A stretch of DNA of 7,992 nt from JBAXZR01 sp041670165 (GTDB lineage Bacteria; Bacillota; Clostridia; Christensenellales; UBA1242). The stretch is taken from NCBI GenBank assembly GCA_041670165.1, contig JBAXZR010000029.1, positions 1 through 7,992 of the forward strand, given 5' to 3'. Below, piece by piece: positions 1 to 5,938 of this stretch. The notes under the pieces were generated by a model. It worked only from the letters and a program-made list of their open reading frames with translations. It did no database searches and was not told the origin of the DNA. Made by a program: the position numbers and the translations under genes. Every line of letters begins with the position of its first letter. The first letter of the stretch is position 1.

Positions 1-17
1 CGGGTCAGAACTTACCT

Positions 18-68
<51 letters not shown>

Positions 69-228
69 TGGGGCTTAAGTTCAAAGCTTCGCTTGCGCTA
101 ACCTCTTTCCTTGACCTTCCAGCACCGGGCAGGCGTCAGCCCCTATACTTCAGCTTACGCTTTAGCAGAGACCTGTGTTTTTGTTAAACAGTCGCTTGGG
201 CCTATTCACTGCGGCCCGTGTTGCCACG

Positions 229-273
<45 letters not shown>

Positions 274-829
274 TAACAATGGTTATCCCGATCGTCTTAT
301 GATTTTCTCATCGTCTACCTGTGTCGGTTTGCGGTACGGGCACCTAACATCTATCTAGCAGCTTTTCTCGCCAGCGTGAATTCATATACTTCGTTACTAA
401 TTTCACTCCCCATCATCACCCAGAGTTATGCTCTAATCGTACTTTACAAATTAGACTCCTCATGATTTGGCCGCAGAAAATCCATCTCCGCGGATATACT
501 ATCCTTCTGTGTCACTGCATCGATTCTTAATCGACGTTCGGTGGTACTGGAATATCTACCAGTTGGTCATCACTTACGGCTTTCGCCCTCTGCTTAGATC
601 CCGACTCACCCTGGGAGGACGAACCTTCCCCAGGAAACCTTAGACTTTCGACGGTGTGGATTCTCGCCACACTCTCGCTACTCATGCCGGCATTCTCTCT
701 TGTTTGCAGTCCACCACTCCTTTCGGTATGGCTTCAGCCCGCAAACATTGCTCCTCTACCGATGTACTAAAAGTACATCCCTAAACTTCGGTGACAGATT
801 TTAGCCCCGGTTATCTTCGGCGCATTATT

Positions 830-892
<63 letters not shown>

Positions 893-1457
893 TTGTTTTA
901 GCGATAACACATCCTTTAACACTTAATCTGTACTTTGGGACCTTAGTTGTAGATCTCGGCTTTTTCCGTTTTGACTGTGAAACTTATCTCACACAGTCTG
1001 ACTCCCTGTAATCAATTGGCTGGTATTCGAAGTTTGATAAGGTTTGGTAACCTGTGAAGGTCCCTAGCCCATTCAGTGCTCTACCCCCAGCAATCTATAA
1101 AACAGAGGCTAGCCCTAAAGCTATTTCGAGGAGAACCAGCTATATCTAGATTCGATTGGAATTTCTCCCCTATCCACAAATCATCCCCGACTATTTCAAC
1201 AGGCGTGAGTTCGGACCTCCACGGTGTGTTACCACCGTTTCATCCTGTTCATGGATAGATCATCTAGTTTCGGGTCTACATTATGCAACTATCGCCCTAT
1301 TCGGACTCGCTTTCGCTTCGGCTCCGTGACTTAATCACTTAACCTCGCTGCACCACGTAACTCGCCGGCCCGTTCTACAAAAAGTACGAGATCGCACGCT
1401 TAATCGTGCTCTCTCCGTTTGTAAACATACGGTTTCAGGTTCTTTTTCACTCCCCTC

Positions 1458-1492
<35 letters not shown>

Positions 1493-1985
1493 TCGCTATC
1501 GGTCACTAGGTCGTATTTAGCCTTACGGGATGGTCCCCGCGCATTCACACCGGATTTCTCGTGTCCTGTGTTACTCTGGATACCCACATGTCTTAGTCAG
1601 TTTCGGATACGGGACTATTACCCTGTTTCGTCTGGCTTTCCAGCCATGTTCTCCTACCGACCTTGAATCAATTATTGGGTCCAAACCCCAAAGGTATTAC
1701 TACCTTTGGTTTAGGCTCATGCAATTTCGCTCGCCACTACTTTCGCAATCATTAATTTATTTTCTTTTCCTTCAGGTACTTGGATGTTTCGGTTCCCTGA
1801 GTTCCCTTCATTACAATATTTTATTTTTGTAATGATACTGGAAGATTAATTCCAGTGTGTTTCCACATTCGGATATCCACGGATCATAGCTCATTTGCAG
1901 CTCCCCGAGGCTTTTCGCAGCTTATCACGTCCTTCATCGGCGCCTAGTGCCAAGGCATTCACCATATGCTCTTTGTAGCTTAATC

Positions 1986-2419
1986 AAAGGCAGTTTAACC
2001 TGCCTAGATCTCAATCTAAAAGATTGATATTAGTTTTTATTTTTAGCATTCGTTATGAGATTAATACTAAGGTTTTAATATTAATCCGTCAATTTTTTCA
2101 TTGTTAACTCAGCGTAATTATTTATACAGTAAATTGAAGACTTTCGTCTTCTCTTAAATTGAAAATACATATTACACTTTACTTAATTATATTTTTGATA
2201 TTTTACTCGTTAATGTCTTGAATGTTTCATCTTGTTACCAAAGCCGAAGCTTCTTTCAACAAACAAATGATATTGTTTGTGTTTTAACAAAATAACTTTT
2301 CAATCCATCCAAACCCTGCTCGTCTCAATTAAGAGATTAACAGAATTTGATTTATTATGCAGTTGTCAATGTGCTGTGTAGGAGCAACAGCTCCTTTGCA
2401 ATCGCCTCTCGGTGAAAGC
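1986..2419 (-). promoter_or_regulatory. 23S rRNA leader, rich in hairpins
   Basis: This roughly 430-nt leader lies between the promoter and the mature 23S 5' end. Several perfect stem-loops can be read: 1988-2005 (AGGCAG/CTGCCT), 2011-2027 (TCAATCT/AGATTGA), 2059-2086 (GATTAATA/TATTAATC), 2136-2151 (GAAGAC closed by a GAAA loop on the minus strand), 2241-2252 (AAGC closed by a UUCG loop on the minus strand) and 2259-2280 (ACAAACAA/TTGTTTGT). The GNRA and UUCG tetraloops appear in the minus-strand RNA, the expected transcript. The leader probably contains the 5' half of the pre-23S processing stem, but its partner would lie beyond the window. No tRNA is seen in it. Confidence 0.7.
2360..2395 (-). 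promoter_or_regulatory. boxB/boxA-like antitermination signal
   Basis: In the direction of transcription a 6-bp hairpin (AGGAGC, loop TGTT, GCTCCT; 2380-2395) is followed by GCACATTGACAACTG (2360-2374). This resembles the TGTTCTTTGAAAACT-type boxA found in leaders and 16S-23S spacers of Firmicutes rRNA operons, where NusB/NusE bind to prevent premature termination. The hairpin-then-boxA order is that of rRNA antitermination sites. The match is from memory of the family and is only partial. Confidence 0.45.
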
Positions 2420-2425
2420 TTGAAT

Positions 2426-2454
2426 ATACTATCATGACCCCCTAAAAATGTCAA
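2426..2454 (-). promoter_or_regulatory. Sigma-A-type promoter of the 23S gene
   Basis: On the minus strand a perfect -35 box TTGACA (2454-2449) is separated by exactly 17 bp from a -10 box TAGTAT (2431-2426). The DNA upstream is very A/T-rich, as expected for an UP element. Transcription would start near 2419, about 430 nt before the mature 23S 5' end. The promoter faces the 23S gene and nothing else lies between them, which supports independent transcription of 23S. Confidence 0.75.
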
Positions 2455-2866
2455 CAATATTTTCCAATCTTTCTATCACTTTTTCATCTTTTTACCCAAA
2501 ATTCTTCCAAAATGTCTTTTTGAGTTCCAACAACCCGCCGTGTGTTTGCGTTTTTTCTATATTTTTGTCAAATTTAATTTTTAAAATTTTTCTATAAATT
2601 CTTCCAAAATATTTTATAAGTCTGTTTTTTTCATCATAAATTTTGTTTGACATTATTAAAAATTAAAAATTTAAGATGGAAAAAACTCTCATAAGTGAAA
2701 TTTTACTTTTTCTTTAATTCAAATTTTAAACATGAAATATAATAATAGAAGCTCAAATAATTAGTTTTGGTTCTTTTCTTCTCCAAATTCAAATATTAAA
2801 AACTTATACAATAGAAAGAATACACTCTTATTAATCAAAAAAACATTCTACTATATATAAGTAATG

Positions 2867-2925
2867 TTTAAATTACTCACAAATTAGCCTTCTTATATAT
2901 TAATAGATATAAACAAACTCAAATT
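2867..2925. repeat. 60-bp direct repeat, copy 1
   Basis: Starts TTTAAATTACTCAC and ends AAACAAACTCAAATT. It matches copy 2 at 3085-3145 over its whole length, apart from one substitution and a 2-bp indel. It contains the motif GCCTTCTTATATAT, which can pair imperfectly with ATATAATAGAAGGC at 2971-2984. It is non-coding; function unknown. Confidence 0.85.
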
Positions 2926-3062
2926 CCAAAAAAAACACAATCAATTTATATAAATGTAGGAATACTCTATATATAATAGAAGGCATTCAATTCTCTTGTT
3001 TATATAAATATCTAAAATTACCTTTTTTCTTTCTCTTCATTTTCTATACTTTGATAGAATCT

Positions 3063-3172
3063 CTGCTCTCACGCTCGAATAATTTTTAAATTACTCACAC
3101 ATTAGCCTTCTTATATATAACAATAGATATAAACAAACTCAAATTTTTCTTCTGTTCTCACTCTCTAATGAT
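3063..3172. repeat. 21-bp degenerate repeats flanking copy 2
   Basis: CTGCTCTCACGCTCGAATAA (plus T) at 3063-3083 and CTGTTCTCACTCTCTAATGA (plus T) at 3152-3172 agree at 17 of 21 positions. They bracket the second 60-bp repeat with an 89-bp period. This could be a decayed tandem duplication; it is too diverged to call a target-site duplication. Confidence 0.5.
3085..3145. repeat. 60-bp direct repeat, copy 2
   Basis: Same orientation as copy 1 and about 218 bp away. It is two bases longer, because TATATATAACAATAG replaces TATATATTAATAG, and it has a C for A in ACTCACAC. A degenerate 21-bp direct repeat flanks it on both sides (3063-3083 and 3152-3172). It lies about 125 bp upstream of the proposed veg promoter. 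Confidence 0.85.
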
Positions 3173-3268
3173 GAATTTGCATTTATTGAAAAAAAGACAA
3201 AATCTCATTTGAAGAGATGAAAACATATATTTTTATCTGCTATTAATTATAGGTTTTACCAAGTAAGT

Positions 3269-3297
3269 TTGAAAACACTAAAAATTGACAATAATAT
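3269..3297 (+). promoter_or_regulatory. Candidate veg promoter
   Basis: TTGAAA (3269-3274) is followed after 17 bp by TAATAT (3292-3297), with the overlapping alternative TATACT at 3295-3300. The start site would be near 3304, giving a leader of only about 20 nt that ends in the veg ribosome binding site. A TTGACA at 3285-3290 has no -10 box at usable spacing before the gene. Confidence 0.45.
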
Positions 3298-3324
3298 ACT
3301 ATTGAAACCCATAAGGTGGTAGAT

Positions 3325-3567
3325 ATGAGAGAAACAGGAATGAGCATTTTGGAAGTTAAGCAATTGTTGGAAACATTAAAAGGCAAACCTATTGAATTAA
3401 GTGTTAATCGTGGAAGAAACAAGGTTGACACATTTTTGGCAACAATAGAAATTCTTTATCCTTCAGTTTTTACAATATCAAGTTCAAACTCAAAATCAAA
3501 AACAGAAACTTTTTCTTACTCTGATATACTTTGTTCAAAAGTTAAACTTCCTGCTTCCAACAATTAA
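3325..3567 (+). CDS. veg: Veg family protein
   Basis: This 80-residue protein matches the Veg family. Visible family features are NRGRNK (residues 28-33, as in B. subtilis GGRRK), YPSVFTI (45-51) and TFSYSDIL (62-69), followed by a short KVKL strand. Length agrees with B. subtilis Veg (86 residues). In B. subtilis, Veg is a small cytoplasmic protein made from a very strong vegetative promoter and reported to stimulate biofilm formation through the SinR/SlrR pathway; its biochemical activity is unclear. The ATG at 3325 is preferred because AAGGTGG (3313-3319) sits 5 nt before it. An in-frame GTG at 3316 lies inside that ribosome binding site, and a later ATG at 3340 is also possible, because family members often begin near that residue. 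The gene is monocistronic, with terminators just downstream, and is convergent with spo0A. Confidence 0.9.
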   Translation: MRETGMSILEVKQLLETLKGKPIELSVNRGRNKVDTFLATIEILYPSVFTISSSNSKSKTETFSYSDILCSKVKLPASNN

Positions 3568-3573
3568 TTAGAT

Positions 3574-3655
3574 TACTGAGGTAGCACCAAAAAAAATACG
3601 CAGATACGCAAACTAAGTTTGCGTGCCTGCAATTTTTTTTGGTGTCACCCCAGTA
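3574..3655. repeat. 82-bp near-perfect palindrome
   Basis: The left arm (3574-3613) and the reverse complement of the right arm (3617-3655) agree at 33 of 39 aligned positions with one 1-nt gap. All six substitutions are transitions. The arms include a perfect 13-bp block CACC(A8)T / A(T8)GGTG (3585-3597, 3632-3644) and an 8-bp tip ACGCAAAC/GTTTGCGT closed by TAA. It starts 6 bp after the veg stop codon. It embeds the terminator below but is longer than a terminator needs, so it could be a REP- or MITE-like element. Confidence 0.8.
3600..3640. terminator. Bidirectional intrinsic terminator after veg
   Basis: The stem GCAG..ACGCAAAC/GTTTGCGT..CTGC (3600-3630) is followed on the plus strand by eight T (3633-3640). 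On the minus strand it is followed by the complement of eight A (3589-3596). It can therefore stop veg transcripts and also any read-through from the spo0A side. Confidence 0.85.
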
Positions 3656-3662
3656 TTAATAA

Positions 3663-3691
3663 AAAAACACCAATTTAATAATGGTGTTTTT
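3663..3691. terminator. Second bidirectional terminator between veg and spo0A
   Basis: A 10-bp perfect stem AAAAACACCA/TGGTGTTTTT encloses a 9-nt loop, with T runs at the 3' side on both strands. It is the first terminator met by transcripts coming from spo0A on the minus strand, about 235 nt after the spo0A stop codon. It also backs up the veg terminator. Confidence 0.8.
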
Positions 3692-3715
3692 CTGCTTTAT
3701 TTATTATTATTAGCA

Positions 3716-3773
3716 AACTTAATTTTTCACACAAGGGGCGCTTTAGTCAAGCCAGATAGAAAAAAATTAAGTT
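3716..3773. repeat. 12-bp inverted repeat with 34-nt loop
   Basis: AACTTAATTTTT (3716-3727) and AAAAATTAAGTT (3762-3773) are perfect complements. The loop holds GGCGCTTTAGTCAAGCC, which can itself pair (GG, CTT with AAG, CC) with a 2-nt bulge. It is not followed by a T run, so it is not an obvious terminator. Confidence 0.6.
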
Positions 3774-3926
3774 ATTTTATTATGTAAGCACTTCTTCGTC
3801 AAGATACATTCATGGCAAGTGCCAAATATAAGCATTTTTGTTTTGAGCTGATTTCAAGCCCAAATTTATACTTTTGTGAATAAATTTCAATTAATAATTT
3901 CACTAAGGTATAATCTTTTAAATTGT

Positions 3927-4739
3927 TTAAGCACCTTCAATCAACATTTTGTCAGCAACAAGTGCAATAAACTCTCCATTAGTTGGTTTTTCATTACTAG
4001 AATAAACTTTCAAATTGAAAAGTGTGTTTATATTCTCAATTTTTCCACGATTCCAAGCAACTTCAATTGCATGACGAATTGCCCTTTCAACTTTACTTGC
4101 ACTTGTTCCAAAGTGTTCAGCAATGCTTGGATACAAGCGTTTTGTGATGCTGTTGATAATTTCTGGGCTGTCAATAGCAAGTTTAATTGCTTCACGCAAA
4201 AATTGATAACCTTTTATATGTGCTGGAATTCCAACAGTAATAAATATATTTGAAATTTTTTCTTCAAGTTGTCTGTTTGCTCTTGGAAGTGCAAATACAC
4301 CACTTTTAAGTGCTAGTCCTGTGAGCATTCTTTCGTCTTTAGACTGTCTAGTGATTATATCATTAACTCTTTCACAAAGCACAGGAACTGAAATTGGTTT
4401 AACCATGAAATAGTCAACACCTTCAGACAAAGCCTTTGACACAAATCCATCTTGTGAAAGCGAACTTACAACAACCATGTAAGGTCTTTTTGCAACTTTT
4501 CCACTATTTTTGATTGCATCAATAAGTGCTAGCCCATCAATTGATGGCAACATCAAATCAAAAACCAGAACATCAACCTGATTTTTTTCTAAGAAAGCTA
4601 GGCATTCTGCTCCATCTCCACTTTCACCGACAACATTGAGATTTGAGTTTTTTGCAAGATGATGAGTCATCTCCGCACGAAGAATTGTGTTTGGTTCACA
4701 CACAAAAAGAGTTTTTGAACCGAACTGATTTGTTTCCAT
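3927..4739 (-). CDS. spo0A: Sporulation master response regulator Spo0A
   Basis: This 270-residue protein is Spo0A, the cytoplasmic transcription factor that starts sporulation when phosphorylated (B. subtilis protein 267 residues). The N-terminal receiver covers about residues 9-128, with phospho-acceptor D61 (VLVFDLMLP), switch residue S92 and conserved K114 in FMVKPIS. The C-terminal DNA-binding domain (about 158-270) carries the family signatures VGIPAHIKGYQFLREAI, SITKRLYP, the recognition region KVERAIRHAIEVAWNRG and KPTNGEFIALVADK. The ATG is preceded by AGGAGG at 4755-4750. Oddly, the Asp-Asp pair that binds Mg2+ at the start of the receiver (ADDN in B. subtilis) is E15-P16 here (VCEPN), so phosphorylation may be weakened or altered. 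The DNA-binding half looks fully conserved. The gene stands alone, without the neighbouring spoIVB common in this phylum. A 0A box upstream suggests autoregulation. Confidence 0.96.
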   Translation of the reverse strand: METNQFGSKTLFVCEPNTILRAEMTHHLAKNSNLNVVGESGDGAECLAFLEKNQVDVLVFDLMLPSIDGLALIDAIKNSGKVAKRPYMVVVSSLSQDGFVSKALSEGVDYFMVKPISVPVLCERVNDIITRQSKDERMLTGLALKSGVFALPRANRQLEEKISNIFITVGIPAHIKGYQFLREAIKLAIDSPEIINSITKRLYPSIAEHFGTSASKVERAIRHAIEVAWNRGKIENINTLFNLKVYSSNEKPTNGEFIALVADKMLIEGA

Positions 4740-4784
4740 AATTTTTTAACCTCCTAAATCATTTTAAAAACTTGGAACAGAGCT

Positions 4785-4826
4785 ATACTATCATATAAAA
4801 AGGTCATAACAAAGCGATAACAAAGC
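4785..4826 (-). promoter_or_regulatory. Candidate spo0A promoter with phased direct repeats
   Basis: On the minus strand TATGAT (4795-4790) or TAGTAT (4790-4785) could serve as the -10 box, about 50 nt before the start codon. No good -35 box is present: TTTGTT at 4813-4808 is the best at 17-bp spacing. That zone is instead covered by two copies of ATAACAAAGC (4806-4815 and 4817-4826) spaced 11 bp, and a weaker third, ATAACGAAAC (4832-4841). A poor -35 box overlapped by phased repeats suggests an activator or repressor site; this is inference. Confidence 0.35.
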
Positions 4827-4872
4827 AAAAAATAACGAAACGGAAAACTTTGCTTGTAATTTTGTATAATAA

Positions 4873-4879
4873 TGTCGAA
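4873..4879 (+). promoter_or_regulatory. 0A box (Spo0A binding site) upstream of spo0A
   Basis: TGTCGAA is an exact match to the Spo0A recognition sequence known from B. subtilis (TGTCGAA/TGNCGAA). It lies 134 bp upstream of the spo0A start codon, where autoregulatory boxes occur in Bacillus. A single 7-mer can arise by chance in a window this size, so its position, not its sequence alone, supports it. A one-mismatch site, TGTCAAA, is at 5138-5144. Confidence 0.5.
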
Positions 4880-5141
4880 ACCCGTTTACTTTTCGTGTTT
4901 TCAAGCATTTAATATGTTTATTTGCCCTTTCAAAAAGATTTTTGCCAAGAAGTTAAGAATTTAAACATAAACAAAAATATAATTAAGATTATTGTGATTT
5001 TTAAGGCTAAATTGCAATTAATAGTAAGTGTAAAAATATATCAAAACAATTTTCACTGATTTCAAAAAAACTATGATAAAAAAATTTATTAAAACCCCAA
5101 ACTTTCTTTTAATGCGTATGTTTTTATATTGTTGTTTTGTC

Positions 5142-5164
5142 AAAATAACAAAATTTGTTATTTT
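5142..5164. promoter_or_regulatory. 23-bp perfect palindrome, operator-like
   Basis: AAAATAACAAA, one central A, then TTTGTTATTTT: 11-bp arms with a 1-bp centre. It lies about 35 bp upstream of the candidate -35 box of the zinc-ribbon gene and is not followed by a terminator-type structure. The half site ATAACAAA is the same as in the repeats before spo0A. Confidence 0.45.
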
Positions 5165-5198
5165 TGAATATTATTGGCAAAGAAAATCAAGAAAATAC

Positions 5199-5227
5199 TA
5201 GACAAATTTTTTGTGTTGTGATAATGT
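5199..5227 (+). promoter_or_regulatory. Candidate promoter of the zinc-ribbon gene
   Basis: TAGACA (5199-5204), a 17-bp spacer, then TAATGT (5222-5227). A TGTGATAAT extended -10-like sequence overlaps it (5217-5225). The start site would fall about 35 nt before the start codon. Both boxes are imperfect. Confidence 0.35.
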
Positions 5228-5266
5228 GCTAAAGTAATAATAAATATTCTATTGGGAGCAATTAAA

Positions 5267-5887
5267 ATGGCAAAAAACATTAATTTGAAAAACCTTATTA
5301 GATGCCCTAGATGCGAACTTAACTACATTCAAAAAAAAGATAAGTTTTGTGAAATTTGCAAACAAGAAATGAAAGCAATTTCTGCTGGTCAAGCTGAGGG
5401 TGTGGACGAACTTGAACTTTGTCCAATCTGTCGTACAAATCTGATTTCACCTGACCAAATTATGTGTGCTACTTGTGCCAAGGACAAAAAATACAAAGAT
5501 TTAGATGACATGGATCTTATCAAAGATGACTGGGACGAATATGCAAAACATGATGAAGACGAACGGGAGTCAGATGAAGAAGAGGACGAAATCGAAGATG
5601 ATTCAGTTCATATTCATGAAGTTGATGACGACCTTTTGGACACATCAATAATACCTATTGCTGACGATGATGATATTGATGAAGAACTTCCTGATGATGA
5701 TCTTCCTGATGATGAACTTGTAGATGATATTGATGAAGAGGAAGAAGAAGATTTGGAAGATGATGAACTCGAAGATGATATTGACGATGAATTTGAAGAT
5801 GACATTGACGAAGAAGTAGATGAAGACGACATTGATGAAGATGACGAAAGTAACAACAAAAAAGAATCAAAGAAAAAGAAAAAATAA
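5267..5887 (+). CDS. Double zinc-ribbon protein with long acidic tail
   Basis: Not recognised as a named gene. The 206-residue protein has two Cys4 zinc-ribbon units with identical spacing: C13-x2-C16-x11-C28-x2-C31 (CPRCELNY..CEIC) and C52-x2-C55-x11-C67-x2-C70 (CPIC..CATC). From about residue 78 to 194 it is almost entirely Asp and Glu with scattered Ile/Leu and recurring DDIDEE-like units. It ends in a lysine-rich tail, KKESKKKKK. No signal peptide or membrane segment is seen, so it is probably cytoplasmic. Zinc ribbons with this spacing bind nucleic acids or proteins, and an acidic tail can compete for nucleic-acid binding surfaces, as in the RNA polymerase delta subunit; this parallel is inference. 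The ATG is chosen because GGGAG (5254-5258) lies 8 nt before it; an in-frame TTG at 5252 overlaps that site. The gene is monocistronic and has its own terminator. Confidence 0.85.
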   Translation: MAKNINLKNLIRCPRCELNYIQKKDKFCEICKQEMKAISAGQAEGVDELELCPICRTNLISPDQIMCATCAKDKKYKDLDDMDLIKDDWDEYAKHDEDERESDEEEDEIEDDSVHIHEVDDDLLDTSIIPIADDDDIDEELPDDDLPDDELVDDIDEEEEEDLEDDELEDDIDDEFEDDIDEEVDEDDIDEDDESNNKKESKKKKK

Positions 5888-5911
5888 TTATATTAAGCAA
5901 TTAAGAATATT

Positions 5912-5938
5912 AAAAAGGCAACCAAAAGTTGCCTTTTT
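5912..5938. terminator. Intrinsic terminator after the zinc-ribbon gene
   Basis: A perfect 11-bp stem AAAAAGGCAAC/GTTGCCTTTTT with a CAAAA loop, starting 25 nt after the stop codon and ending in a T run. The matching A run on the other side makes it usable from the minus strand too, so it may also end transcripts of the gene at 6178-7992, for which no closer terminator is visible. Confidence 0.92.

Larger units (their letters stand above)
2460..3268. other. A/T-rich intergenic region without genes
   Basis: About 800 bp between the divergent 23S and veg promoters. No reading frame with a ribosome binding site, no tRNA and no 16S sequence is visible on either strand. It holds a pair of 60-bp direct repeats (listed separately) and many short homopolymer tracts. 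Its composition is far more A/T-rich than the rRNA gene beside it. Confidence 0.7.
3661..3864 (-). ncRNA. Candidate small RNA or structured spo0A 3' UTR
   Basis: The minus-strand stretch from spo0A to the terminator at 3663-3691 can fold into several stems. The first is TTTGGGCT/AGCTCAAA (3864-3842), whose G-U pair forms only in the minus-strand RNA. The second is GCACTT/AAGTGC (3788-3793, 3817-3822). The third is a 12-bp stem AACTTAATTTTT/AAAAATTAAGTT (3716-3727, 3762-3773) with an inner GG..CTT/AAG..CC hairpin. A TATAAA (3870-3865) lies just before the first stem, but its -35 box is weak. It could be an independent RNA of about 200 nt or simply the 3' UTR of spo0A. No known RNA family was recognised. 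Confidence 0.3.
4740..5266. other. Divergent control region of spo0A and the zinc-ribbon gene
   Basis: This 527-bp A/T-rich region has no gene. It contains the spo0A ribosome binding site and candidate -10 region, repeated ATAACAAAGC motifs (4806-4826), one exact 0A box (4873-4879), a 23-bp palindrome (5142-5164) and a candidate promoter for the zinc-ribbon gene (5199-5227). Bases 4900-5130 show nothing beyond A/T-rich tracts. Confidence 0.75.

Noticed and set aside
2354..2370. TTGACAACTGCATAATA on the minus strand read as a second rRNA promoter
   Set aside because: The TTGACA and the -10-like TAATAA are only about 5 bp apart, and the sequence fits the boxA-like TTGAAAACTG element of Firmicutes rRNA leaders better.
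2676..2717. A 13-codon frame starting ATGGAAAAAACTCTC
   Set aside because: No ribosome binding site, no promoter and random-looking A/T-rich coding; not enough to support a gene.
2867..3145. CRISPR array
   Set aside because: Only two copies of the repeat exist, about 218 bp apart, with no regular spacers and no cas genes in the window.
3243..3431. Minus-strand frame overlapping the start of veg
   Set aside because: It is antisense to the recognised Veg coding sequence and has no family similarity.
3795..3801. TTCGTCA (TGACGAA on the minus strand) as another 0A box
   Set aside because: It fits only the looser TGNCGAA form and lies downstream of spo0A inside a predicted hairpin region, away from any promoter.
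3876..4253. Plus-strand frame of 125 codons
   Set aside because: It lies antisense to the DNA-binding half of spo0A; its composition mirrors that gene and it has no ribosome binding site.
5614..5900. Poly-serine and histidine-rich frames on the minus strand
   Set aside because: These are the reverse-strand readings of the GAT/GAA repeat in the acidic tail, without start signals.
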